Below, piece after piece: positions 23,837 through 31,328 of a stretch of DNA of 45,432 nucleotides. The position numbers and the translations under genes were made by a program. This DNA is from Geodermatophilaceae bacterium (GTDB lineage Bacteria; Actinomycetota; Actinomycetes; Mycobacteriales; Geodermatophilaceae). Location of the stretch: the NCBI GenBank assembly GCA_013695685.1, contig JACCZY010000138.1, forward strand, positions 1 to 45,432. The letters run 5' to 3'. Each line of letters opens with the position of its first letter. Within the stretch, counting starts at the first letter, position 1. A model generated the notes under the pieces. The model saw only the letters and a list, made by a program, of their open reading frames with translations. It was not told the DNA's origin and searched no databases.

Positions 23837-24715
23837 GTGACGCACGCTTTCGACGCCGCCACCGCGGTCCGAGCACAGGGCAACGGCCGGTACGCCGCCG
23901 CATTGGACGGTCTGGGGTGTGGGAGAGGGCCTGCTCAACGGCGGCTACCTGATGGCGATCGGCGTACGCGCGGCGTTGGCTGAGGGCGGTCATCCCGATC
24001 CGCTTGCTGTCTCGGCGACGTTCCTTCGGCCGCTCCCGGCCGGAGCATCCGCCGTGTCCGTCCAGCAGCTGCGTTCGGGCCGCACGGTGTCGTCGTCTCG
24101 TGTGACCTTAGGCGTGGGCGAAAGCCCGCCCAGCGTTGACATGCAGGTGACGGCGGCGACACTGGGTGTTGGAGAGGCCGTGTGGACCGACTCCGTCCCG
24201 CCGCCTATCGCCGCACCCGAGGACTGTCTGCGCATGGCCATGCGCGGGGCCGGGCCGACGCCGCCGGGCCTGACGACGGTGCTCGACTACGCCTTCGATC
24301 CGAAATCCTCGGGTTGGCTCACCGGTACGCCAGGGTCGCAGCCGCTGCTCAACCTGTGGCTGCGGTTCACCGACGGGCGGCCGATCGACCCGCTCGCGCT
24401 CGTGTTGCTCTGCGACGCCTGCCCGCCGGTGCTCTTCGCGATGGGCCGGTACGGCTGGGCACCGACGATCGCCATGCAGGTCTTCATCCGCGCCGTGCCC
24501 GCTCCCGGCTGGTGTCAGGTAGAGGCTCGCGCCGGTTGATCGGCGGTGGCTTCAGCGACGAGGAGGTGGCCATCTGGGACAGCACCGGGACCCTGGTCGC
24601 TCAGTCGCGGCAGATCGCCGTACCGCCGCGGCTACCGCCTTTCGCCGAGCCTGACCGCATCAGTGAACGCAGCGCGGTTGTGCGCCGTACACAGAGCAAT
24701 GACGCGTCGGCGTGA
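23837..24715 (+). pseudogene. Thioesterase-family gene with two frameshifts
   Basis: A hot-dog-fold acyl-CoA thioesterase-like gene whose reading is split into three frames. The first piece, from GTG 23837, reads VTHAFDAATAVRAQGNGRYA. A one-base shift near 23906 moves to VGEGLLNGGYLMAIGVRAAL, where NGGYL is a hallmark of this family, and this frame continues to VLDYAFDPKSSGWL and MQVFIRAVPAPGWCQVEARA. A second, opposite shift near 24530 returns to the first frame for LIGGGFSDEEVAIWDSTGTL and VAQSRQIAVPPR, then a stop at 24715. The two shifts compensate and all expected segments are present, so this is a recent pseudogene or two sequencing errors. The main middle frame alone would end at 24539. 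It diverges from the aldo/keto reductase gene. Confidence 0.75.
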
Positions 24716-24732
24716 GTCGGGAGAGGAGGCCG

Positions 24733-25296
24733 ATGGGGCTGCGGCTGGTGAGGTCCGGCCACCGCAGAGCCGCCCCACCCTCGATGGCTACCGAGGCCGA
24801 CGTCCGGCTGGCCTACGACGCCCACGGTGGCGAGCTCTACCGGTACGCCGTCCGCGCCACCGGAGACGACGGCGCGGCACAGGACCTCGTGCAGGAGGTG
24901 TTCCTGCGGGCGTGGCGCGCGGCCGACCGGTTCGATCCTGCGCTGGCGAGCCTGCGGGTGTGGCTGTTCGCGATCGCCCGCAACGTCGTGGTCGACCACC
25001 ATCGTGCGGTCGGGGCGCGGCCGTGGCTTCGCGGCCTGACCGACCAGCCGGACGAGACGAAACACCCCGTCGCCGACCATGCTGACCGGATGACGCACGA
25101 GTGGGTGGTCGAGGAGGCGCTGGAGCGGATCGGAGAGGAGCACCGTCACGCCTTGACGGAGACCTACCTCCGGGATCGCCCGTACGCCGACGTGGCGGCC
25201 GAGCTGCGGATCCCCGTCGGCACCCTGCGCAGCCGGGTGTTCTACGGACTGAAGGCGCTGCGAGTCGTACTGGATGAGATGGAGGTGACGTTGTGA
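24733..25296 (+). CDS. ECF-family RNA polymerase sigma factor
   Basis: A 187-residue extracytoplasmic-function sigma factor. Region 2 spans roughly residues 25-95 (AYDAHGGELYRYAVRATGDD, DLVQEVFLRAWRAADRF, LRVWLFAIARNVVVDHHR), and region 4 spans 125-180 (EALERIGEEHRHALTETYLR, YADVAAELRIPVGTLRSRVF). It recruits RNA polymerase to a dedicated promoter set. The ATG at 24733 is chosen for the strong GAGGAGG at 24723-24729; an in-frame GTG at 24712 overlaps the thioesterase stop. The downstream anti-sigma gene overlaps by 4 bp (GTGA). The signal is not readable from sequence. Confidence 0.94.
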   Translation: MGLRLVRSGHRRAAPPSMATEADVRLAYDAHGGELYRYAVRATGDDGAAQDLVQEVFLRAWRAADRFDPALASLRVWLFAIARNVVVDHHRAVGARPWLRGLTDQPDETKHPVADHADRMTHEWVVEEALERIGEEHRHALTETYLRDRPYADVAAELRIPVGTLRSRVFYGLKALRVVLDEMEVTL

Positions 25297-25958
25297 CCGA
25301 GGATCCGCACCGGGCAATCCGCGAGTCGCTCGGCGCCTACGCGCTCGGGCAGCTGGATCTGTCCGATGAGGCAGCTGTCCGCGCGCACCTGCCCACCTGC
25401 GAGCTGTGCCAGGCCGAACTCGCCGAACTGCAGCCGGTCGCCGACGCTCTGGCCGGCGCGCGGCGCCGGACGGTCACCGGCGGTCCGACCCCACCGGCGC
25501 TGCAGCGCCGGGTCACCGAGGCGATCGCCGCCGAGGAGTCTCGCCGCCGCCGGACCCGCCTGATCACGTCCATCACCGCGCTGGCCGCCGCGGCCGCGCT
25601 GGTGGTCGCCGTCGCCGTCGGCATCACGACCTTCAGCAACCGTGCGCCGCAGGTGCCGGTGGAGGCCGTCGCCGTACAGGTGGCTGCCGAGCTAGAGCAG
25701 GTCACCGCCGAGGCGGGTCTCATCGACCACACCTGGGGCGTCGAGGTGAAGTTGACCACCGCCGGACTGGCCGCCGGCAAGGTGTACGAGGCGTTCGTGC
25801 TCGGGGAGGACGGCGGCGAAGTGCCGGCCGGGACGTTCGTCGCTATCGGCAACGCCGAGATGCTGTGCAACCTGCAGGCCAGCGTGCTGCGCGAGGATGC
25901 CAGCGGCTTCGAGATCCGCGACGAGGCCGGCGAGGTCGTCATGAGCAGCGACTTCTAG
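25293..25958 (+). CDS. Membrane anti-sigma factor with zinc-binding domain
   Basis: A 221-residue partner of the upstream sigma factor. The zinc-binding anti-sigma motif H-x3-C-x2-C is present at His32, Cys36 and Cys39 (AHLPTCELCQAE). A single membrane helix spans about residues 91-113 (ITSITALAAAAALVVAVAVG), and the outer domain (GVEVKLTTAGLAAGKVYEAF, FVAIGNAEMLCNL) resembles RskA C-terminal domains. The predicted role is to hold the sigma factor at the membrane until proteolysis or a redox change releases it. GTG 25293 overlaps the sigma stop, ensuring stoichiometric synthesis. A hairpin follows the stop. Confidence 0.9.
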   Translation: MTEDPHRAIRESLGAYALGQLDLSDEAAVRAHLPTCELCQAELAELQPVADALAGARRRTVTGGPTPPALQRRVTEAIAAEESRRRRTRLITSITALAAAAALVVAVAVGITTFSNRAPQVPVEAVAVQVAAELEQVTAEAGLIDHTWGVEVKLTTAGLAAGKVYEAFVLGEDGGEVPAGTFVAIGNAEMLCNLQASVLREDASGFEIRDEAGEVVMSSDF

Positions 25959-25969
25959 CCGGGTTTCAT

Positions 25970-26031
25970 GATCAACTCGGGGAAATGGCTGCCGGGCAGC
26001 ACGTTTCGGCAACCACAAGCCCGAGTTGATC
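25970..26031. terminator. Inverted repeat of the CATGATC/CGGGGAAAT family
   Basis: GATCAACTCGGG (25970-25981) pairs perfectly with CCCGAGTTGATC (26020-26031). The left side, from 25966 to 25986, matches 41661-41681 at 19 of 21 positions. It is in the gap between the convergent anti-sigma and ABC ATPase genes, where a terminator is expected. Confidence 0.65.
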
Positions 26032-26055
26032 TTCCCCGGTGGCGTCGTGCTCCAG

Positions 26056-26754
26056 CTAGTGCGCGGGCGTCGGAGCGCCCTCACGGAGCTCGCCGTCGTG
26101 CATCGACAGGATGCGGTCGGCGTACTGCCACGTCTCGGGGTTGTGAGTGGCGATGAGGCAGACCGACCCGTTGCGTACCAGCTGGCGGAACGCGGTGAAG
26201 ATGACCTCGGTCCAGTCGGCGTCCTGGTGTGCGGTCGGCTCGTCGGCCAGCACGATCCTCGGGCTGAGCAGGAGGGCGCGGGAGACACAGCAGCGCTGCT
26301 GCTCGCCCAGGGAGGCCTGCGTCGGGTAACGGTCGGCGAGATGGGCGATCCCGACCGAGGTCATGAGCTCACGCGCGGCTTTGCCGCCCCGGTCCCCCTT
26401 GCCGGTGAGCCGGCCTGGCAGCGAGACGTTCTCGCCCACCGTCAGATCCTCCAGTAGGCCCAGGGCCTGGGGGATCAGCGCCAGTTCGCCCCAGGACATC
26501 TCCTCCGCGTGCCGCCCGGTCAACTCAGCACCCCAGGTCAGGACGCCGGCGTCGGCACGTTCCCACCCGCACAGCACATTCAGCAGCGTGGACTTGCCGG
26601 AGCCGGACGGCCCGACCAGCGCCACCAATTCGCCCGCGTGCAACGTCAGATGCACGTCACGCAGTGCGTGCACCTGCTCGGCGTTGCGTCGGTAGGTCTT
26701 GCTCAGCCCTCGCCCGGCGACGACGGCTCCGCAGGCGTCGCTCACCCTGTTCAT
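26056..26754 (-). CDS. ABC transporter ATPase, MacB/LolD type, altered signature
   Basis: A 232-residue nucleotide-binding subunit. Walker A GPSGSGKST is at residues 48-56, Walker B IVLADEPT follows, and the H-loop is ATHNPETW. The signature reads ASLGEQQ instead of LSGGEQQ, so the composite ATP site using it may be non-hydrolytic; its partner ATPase at 26812 has a canonical LSGGEQQ. With the large permease encoded at 27557 they would form a three-gene, two-ATPase transporter or mechanotransmission complex. The first nine codons (MNRVSDACG) lie in a 35-bp tandem repeat, so the true start is uncertain: the family core begins at VVAGRGLSKTYRR. Confidence 0.9.
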   Translation of the reverse strand: MNRVSDACGAVVAGRGLSKTYRRNAEQVHALRDVHLTLHAGELVALVGPSGSGKSTLLNVLCGWERADAGVLTWGAELTGRHAEEMSWGELALIPQALGLLEDLTVGENVSLPGRLTGKGDRGGKAARELMTSVGIAHLADRYPTQASLGEQQRCCVSRALLLSPRIVLADEPTAHQDADWTEVIFTAFRQLVRNGSVCLIATHNPETWQYADRILSMHDGELREGAPTPAH

Positions 26755-26816
26755 CGGTTCGCTCCGCAGGCGTCGCTCACCCTGTTCATTGGTTCGCTCC
26801 GCAGGCGTCGCTCACC
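26726..26816. repeat. Tandem 35-bp repeat at a start codon
   Basis: Two full copies (26726-26760 and 26761-26795) differ by one base near the end, and a partial third copy (26796-26816) follows. The repeat spans the junction between the two ABC ATPase genes and includes the start codon and first codons of the downstream ATPase. 35 bp is not a multiple of three, so each copy is in a different frame. Confidence 0.92.
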
Positions 26817-26818
26817 AT
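26751..26818 (-). other. Two overlapping mini-frames made by the tandem repeat
   Basis: The repeat creates an ATG at 26818 encoding MVSDACGANQ and stopping at 26786, and an ATG at 26789 encoding MNRVSDACGANR and stopping at 26751. Each TGA overlaps the next ATG by 4 bp (ATGA), and the stop of the upstream ATPase gene (26812-26814) falls inside the first mini-frame. This would let terminating ribosomes pass stepwise to the downstream ATPase start at 26754. Whether they are translated is unknown. Confidence 0.4.
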
Positions 26819-27549
26819 GACTCCGCCACCCGGCCGTGGTCGAGCCTTAGCAGGTGATCCGAGGCCGCCACCACCGCCGGGTCGTGCGAGGAGAGAATGA
26901 AGGCCACGCCCTCCTCGCGCAGGTCGTGCACAGCCTGCAGCACCCGTTCGGCCGACGCGCTGTCCAACTCCGCCGTCGGTTCGTCGGCCACCACGATCGC
27001 GGGGTGGCCGATCACCGCACACGCCACTGCCACCCGCTGCTGCTCACCACCGGACAGTTGTACCGGCTTGTGGTTGGCTCGCTGTTCCAGTCCGAGCGTG
27101 CGCAGCAGCCGGTCTATCTCCGCCTCGGTCGGCCGCTGCCCCCGCAGCCGCGCGGCGAGTTTCATCTGGTCGGTGACGTCGAGATACTCGACCAGGTTGT
27201 CGATCGGGTTCTGGAACACGTAGGCGACCGACGTACGCCGTAGCATCCGCCGTCCGCGCGGGCCGAGGCCGGCGACCTCCGTCCCGGCGATCAGCACGGA
27301 GCCCTCGGTGGGCCGGTCCACGCAGGCCAGGATGCGCAGCAACGAGGACTTGCCCGATCCCGACGGTCCGACGATCGACGTCACCCGCGCGCTCGGGAAG
27401 TCCTTGTCCACGTCGGCCAGCGCCAGCACCTCCTCGTCTGCGGTCCGGTAGACCTTGCGCACCCCCCGGCACACTGCCGCAGGCATCGCGGACACGTCGG
27501 TGTCGAGGGTCGGGGCGTCGAACCACTCGTCGTCGTAACCGCTGGGCAC
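26812..27549 (-). CDS. ABC transporter ATPase, MacB/LolD type
   Basis: A 245-residue ATPase subunit. Walker A GPSGSGKSS, the Q-loop segment AYVFQNPIDNLVEYLDV, canonical signature LSGGEQQRVAVA, Walker B AIVVADEPTAEL and the H-loop SSHDPAVV are all intact. It carries an N-terminal extension of about 25 residues (VPSGYDDEWFDAPTLDTDVS) not usual in LolD. The start chosen is GTG 27549, seven bases after the permease stop; a TTG at 27567 would overlap that stop. Together with the second ATPase and the permease it forms one operon reading leftwards from 30223. Confidence 0.92.
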   Translation of the reverse strand: MPSGYDDEWFDAPTLDTDVSAMPAAVCRGVRKVYRTADEEVLALADVDKDFPSARVTSIVGPSGSGKSSLLRILACVDRPTEGSVLIAGTEVAGLGPRGRRMLRRTSVAYVFQNPIDNLVEYLDVTDQMKLAARLRGQRPTEAEIDRLLRTLGLEQRANHKPVQLSGGEQQRVAVACAVIGHPAIVVADEPTAELDSASAERVLQAVHDLREEGVAFILSSHDPAVVAASDHLLRLDHGRVAESW

Positions 27550-27556
27550 GGCAGGT

Positions 27557-30223
27557 CTAGGCGCCAAGTCGGAGCACCTCGGCCATGTCGGCGCGGTTGG
27601 CCGCGCGTTGCGCGTACGCCGCGGTGAGCAGAGCCACGACCAGGGTGGCGGCCGCGGCGGCGATCACCGTGATCACCGGAGCGGTGAGCAGTGGGCCGGG
27701 CGGTCGGGTCGGATCGATGTCCAGCATCCGGTAGACGAGCAGCACCGCGGACGAGGCCAGCGCAGCACCCACGACGAACGCGAGTCCGAGCAGCAGGCCC
27801 AGCTCGATCACGAGCGAGCGCAGGTGGCTGGCCGGCTTCAGCCCCATCCGCCGGGCCAATGCGTAGGATGCGATCCGGGTTCGTTGTCGGGTCTCCAGGT
27901 ACAGCAGCAGCCCGCCGATGGCCACCGCGCCGACAAAGGCGGCCAGCGCCTGCAGGTAGCCGAACGTCCAGGTCACAGACAGGAAGTTCGCCACCCGGAA
28001 GACGGTGTCGGTGCCTTGGACTCGGAGCACCCGGATGCCCTCCGGTAGCGCCTCGCGGACGGCGGCCTCGGTCGAGGTTGACCAGATCTCGGTGAACCTG
28101 CCCGCTGTGCGGTCGATCTCACCCAGTTCGTCGGCGCTGACGATGAGCAACGGATCGGTGGCACGTCGGCCGGGGAGGGTGTCCGCGCTCCCGACCACGT
28201 CCACTTCGACGTCACGCATTCCCAGCGTGACCGTGAGCGTCTCATCGGGGAGGCCCATCGCCAGCGCGTTCACGCCGGGGGACGCATCGTCCTCGGCCAG
28301 CGCAGCGAGCAGGTCGGGCAGCGACGTGTCGGCGAACCGGTCATCCCAGTAGACGAAGTCCGAGAAGGTCTCGGGGTCGATGGCGAGGACCGTGACGTCC
28401 TGCCCGTCCGTGCTTCCGTACGGATAGCGGGCGACGATCGTGCCTACAGCGTCGATGGCGGCGGATCGCGTAGGGCGGTCCACAGAGATGACGGCGATGT
28501 CGCTGCCGACTACCACTCCAGCCTTGGCCGCGAGGGTGTACTCCGTGGTGTCGGTGAGGGTCGAGGCGTAGACCAGAACGCCGATCGGCATGCTGACCGC
28601 CGCCAGCAGGCCGGCGCTGACCAACCGGGACGCCGCTACCCGGCTCACCGCGAGGTACGGCGCCGGTCGCCACCGACCGGCGCGGCGGCGCAGCAGCGGG
28701 AGCAGGGCGGCAAGCAATCGCACGACGAGAACCGCGGCCCCGGCCAGGAACAGCAGCGGGAAGGACACCAGCAGCAGGTTGACCTGCGCGACGTTGTTCT
28801 CGATGACGACGCCGTCCTCGTTGCGCAACTGCAGCCAGGAAACCAGCGCGGCGACGAGCAAGAGCACCTCCCAGGGCAGCCGGCTCGCCCAGGATCGCTT
28901 GACGCCGATCGTGCGCTCGGTAGAGCCGCGGGCGCGCAGGCCCGCCACGGTTGCCAACAGGACCAGTCCGATGAGCAGGCCGACGGCCGCCGTCAGCGCC
29001 GCCTGGATCGGCGCGCTCGGGTCGACGACGGGACTGGGACCGAGGGACTTGATCAGCCAGCGGGACAGGACCCACCCGAGCACGGTGCCGGCAATCGCCG
29101 GTATCGCCAACTCGAGCGCGGCCTTCCCGGCCAGCGCAGCCGGACCGACGCCCCGGCTGGACAGCAGCCGCACTTCGCGAACCCGTCGGTCGGCCCAGTA
29201 GCTGCCGGCCGCGGCGACGAGCAGGAGCGCCAGGATGCTGCCGCCGAGCGCGATCGGAACCACTGGACCGCGCAGGCCGTCGATAATCAGCGTGGTCCGG
29301 TCGACCAGCTCCGGCAGCAGGCCGGTCTCGCCACGCCGCCCGAACTGGTTTGCTATCTCGGCCTGCTCGAACGCCCGGTCGCGCTGTTCCACGATCTGCC
29401 GGGCCTCGGACAGGGTCAGGCCGATGGTGTCGATGGGTGCGATCCAGGACCGGTCGAAGGACTCCGACTGCAGGCCTGCATCGAACGAGCTCTGCAGGTC
29501 CTCGAGGAGGGCGCTGTCGGTGACGATCACCAGGGCAGGCGGAGGCGGGTCCAGGGATGCCTGGTTGAGGAACAGTCCGGTGTAGGAGCACCAGTACGGC
29601 CGGACTGTCTGCTCGCTGAAAAGGTCTTGATAGACGCCGACCACGGCGAAACTGGCCGGGCCAGCTGCAACGGTGTCTCCAGCTGTCACGTCAAGTCGCT
29701 GTGCCGCCCCGGCCGGGAGGAGCAGCCCCTCGCCCGGCACCTGGTCGAGGATGTTCACCTGGTCCGGCGCGCCGTCGCGGTAGAACATCCGGCTCAGCGT
29801 GGTCTGATCGTTGGCGCCGATGGCGACGGTGCCGGGAGTGAGCGCCAACCGGTACGGCTGTGACAGGCCCTGGCCGGTCATCGCGGCGGCGACTCGCTCG
29901 TCCCGGCCGGCGTCCGGCTCCTGGCCCCGGTTGAATCCGCTGGTGCCCAGCTGTTGCAGCTCCGGATAGGATGCGTCGTCGCACTCTGCGGCGAGCTGCA
30001 CACGGAGGGACTCTGAGGCCGCGGAGGACAGGAACAGCGCCGCCGAGGAACTGGCGCAGGCGAGGATTGCCGCCGCGCCCAGCACAGCGAGGATGACCGC
30101 CGGTTGGCCGAAGGACAGCAGCGGCGCGCGGGTCCAGGGCGGCAGCATGAGCACTCCGCCACCCCGGCGGGGGCGGGTGGCTGCCCGAATCCGCCGCGTG
30201 GTGGGCCGCGTCGGCTCGAGCAT
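27557..30223 (-). CDS. Large FtsX-like ABC permease
   Basis: An 888-residue membrane protein. One helix near the N-terminus (PAVILAVLGAAAILACASSS) is followed by a ~250-residue extracytoplasmic domain of MacB periplasmic-core type. A first FtsX-like helical block follows (LGGSILALLLVAAAGSYWAD, IAGTVLGWVLSRWLI, AAVGLLIGLVLLATVAGL), then further helices, a second outer domain and a C-terminal block (AVAIGGLLLYLETRQRTRIA, LLGLAFVVGAALASSAVLLV, VITVIAAAAATLVVALLTAA). Both halves of a MacB-like dimer thus seem fused in one chain, matching the two different ATPase subunits. Export of lipids, lipoproteins or peptides, or signal transmission to the envelope, are all possible. ATG 30223 (MLEPTRPTTRR) is preferred over GTG 30229. 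Confidence 0.88.
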   Translation of the reverse strand: MLEPTRPTTRRIRAATRPRRGGGVLMLPPWTRAPLLSFGQPAVILAVLGAAAILACASSSAALFLSSAASESLRVQLAAECDDASYPELQQLGTSGFNRGQEPDAGRDERVAAAMTGQGLSQPYRLALTPGTVAIGANDQTTLSRMFYRDGAPDQVNILDQVPGEGLLLPAGAAQRLDVTAGDTVAAGPASFAVVGVYQDLFSEQTVRPYWCSYTGLFLNQASLDPPPPALVIVTDSALLEDLQSSFDAGLQSESFDRSWIAPIDTIGLTLSEARQIVEQRDRAFEQAEIANQFGRRGETGLLPELVDRTTLIIDGLRGPVVPIALGGSILALLLVAAAGSYWADRRVREVRLLSSRGVGPAALAGKAALELAIPAIAGTVLGWVLSRWLIKSLGPSPVVDPSAPIQAALTAAVGLLIGLVLLATVAGLRARGSTERTIGVKRSWASRLPWEVLLLVAALVSWLQLRNEDGVVIENNVAQVNLLLVSFPLLFLAGAAVLVVRLLAALLPLLRRRAGRWRPAPYLAVSRVAASRLVSAGLLAAVSMPIGVLVYASTLTDTTEYTLAAKAGVVVGSDIAVISVDRPTRSAAIDAVGTIVARYPYGSTDGQDVTVLAIDPETFSDFVYWDDRFADTSLPDLLAALAEDDASPGVNALAMGLPDETLTVTLGMRDVEVDVVGSADTLPGRRATDPLLIVSADELGEIDRTAGRFTEIWSTSTEAAVREALPEGIRVLRVQGTDTVFRVANFLSVTWTFGYLQALAAFVGAVAIGGLLLYLETRQRTRIASYALARRMGLKPASHLRSLVIELGLLLGLAFVVGAALASSAVLLVYRMLDIDPTRPPGPLLTAPVITVIAAAAATLVVALLTAAYAQRAANRADMAEVLRLGA

Positions 30224-30300
30224 CGTCACCCAGGCACCCTAAGGGAGCTCACCGGCGCAGGCGTCGCGTCGTATCCCGATCGTTGTGACTGCCGGCTTCC

Positions 30301-30517
30301 GGATGGGTTTCCCTGTCACTGGACGCAGCAGCGCGGCTGGCCGTGGTCGGACCGAACGGCGTGGGCAAGACGACGTTTGCTGAAAGTGCTCGCCGGCGAG
30401 CTGGAGCAGGCCCTGGACAGCTTTCCCGGCACCCTCCTGCTCGTCACGCACCACCGCCGGCTCGCCGCCTCGGTCTGGATGACCCGCGACATCGACGTAC
30501 CGTCGCTGCGGGCATGA
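30301..30517 (+). pseudogene. ABC-F ATPase remnant with large internal deletion
   Basis: GWVSLSLDAAARLAVVGPNG then VGKTT (30301-30375) is the Walker A region of an ABC-F protein. A single extra base after it shifts the frame, which continues as LLKVLAGELE, the expected next residues. It then jumps straight to QALDSFPGTLLLVTHHRRLA and ASVWMTRDIDV, the H-loop and tail of an ABC-F ATPase domain. Everything between, including the signature and Walker B, is gone. The stop is at 30515-30517. ABC-F proteins act on the ribosome (antibiotic resistance or stalled-translation relief). This copy cannot work. Confidence 0.75.
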
Positions 30518-30524
30518 TCCAGCG

Positions 30525-31328
30525 GTGGCAGACCCGCACGTCATCCAGGACCCGAGCGATCCGCGGCTGGACGACTTCCGGGACCTGACGGTCGCCGACC
30601 GCAGGCCGGATCGTCCGGGCGGGCGGGGGGCGGTGATCGCCGAGGGGGTGGTCGTCGTCCGTCGGCTGCTCGCGTCGCCGTACCTGGTCCGCGCCGTCCT
30701 CGGTGTGGCAGCACGCGTCGACGACCTCCGCGGCGACCTGTCCGCTGTGGACGTACCGGTGTACGTCGTGACGCCGCAGGTCATGTCCGACGTCGTAGGT
30801 TTCCACCTCAACCGCGGGGTACTCGCGGTGGCCGACCGGGGCAGACCTCGCGCGGCCGAGGAGCTGCTGACCGGTGATCGGTTGTTGATCCTCGAAGGCG
30901 TCAACGACCACGAGAACCTCGGCGCCCTCTTCCGCAACGCAGCAGCCCTGGGGGTCGACGCCGTGCTGCTCGTTCACCGGTGCTCGGACCCGCTGTACCG
31001 TCGCTCGGTGCGGGTGTCGATGGGCCATGTTCTCCGGCTGCCGTTCGCGACACTGCCGCGTTGGCCGGAGGACTTGAGTGCCGTTCGCGCCGCCGGGCAC
31101 AGTCTTGTCGCGCTGACACCGTGTGCCGGTGCGCTGCCCCTGTCCGAATTCGATCCGTCGAGGCATCCCCGCGTCGCCCTGCTGGTCGGCGCGGAGGGGC
31201 CGGGTCTGAGCGAGGCCGCGTTGACCACGGCCGACGTACGGGTCCGGATTCCGATGGCCGGCGGCGTCGACTCGCTCAACGTCGCTACGGCGGCGGCCAT
31301 CGCGTCCTACCATCTGGGCAGCGGGTGA
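30525..31328 (+). CDS. TrmH-family (SpoU) RNA 2'-O-methyltransferase
   Basis: A 267-residue SPOUT methyltransferase. The N-terminal substrate-binding domain (residues 1-105) includes VIAEGVVVVRRLLASPYLV. The knotted catalytic domain shows motif 1 LEGVNDHENLGALFRNAAAL, motif 2 LLVGAEGPGLSEAAL and motif 3 IPMAGGVDSLNVATAAAIAS, all intact. The family methylates ribose in 23S rRNA or tRNA; from memory the M. tuberculosis counterpart Rv0881 is annotated as an rRNA methyltransferase. It starts at GTG 30525, seven bases after the ABC-F remnant, and overlaps the next gene by 4 bp (GTGA). The target nucleotide cannot be told from sequence. Confidence 0.93.
   Translation: MADPHVIQDPSDPRLDDFRDLTVADRRPDRPGGRGAVIAEGVVVVRRLLASPYLVRAVLGVAARVDDLRGDLSAVDVPVYVVTPQVMSDVVGFHLNRGVLAVADRGRPRAAEELLTGDRLLILEGVNDHENLGALFRNAAALGVDAVLLVHRCSDPLYRRSVRVSMGHVLRLPFATLPRWPEDLSAVRAAGHSLVALTPCAGALPLSEFDPSRHPRVALLVGAEGPGLSEAALTTADVRVRIPMAGGVDSLNVATAAAIASYHLGSG

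Noticed and set aside
23837-24715. Programmed frameshifting in the thioesterase gene
   Set aside because: Two shifts in opposite directions without clear slippery sites or stimulatory structures are better explained by mutation or sequence error.
26726-26816. CRISPR array
   Set aside because: The repeats are directly tandem with no spacers and cover only 2.6 units, at a start codon.
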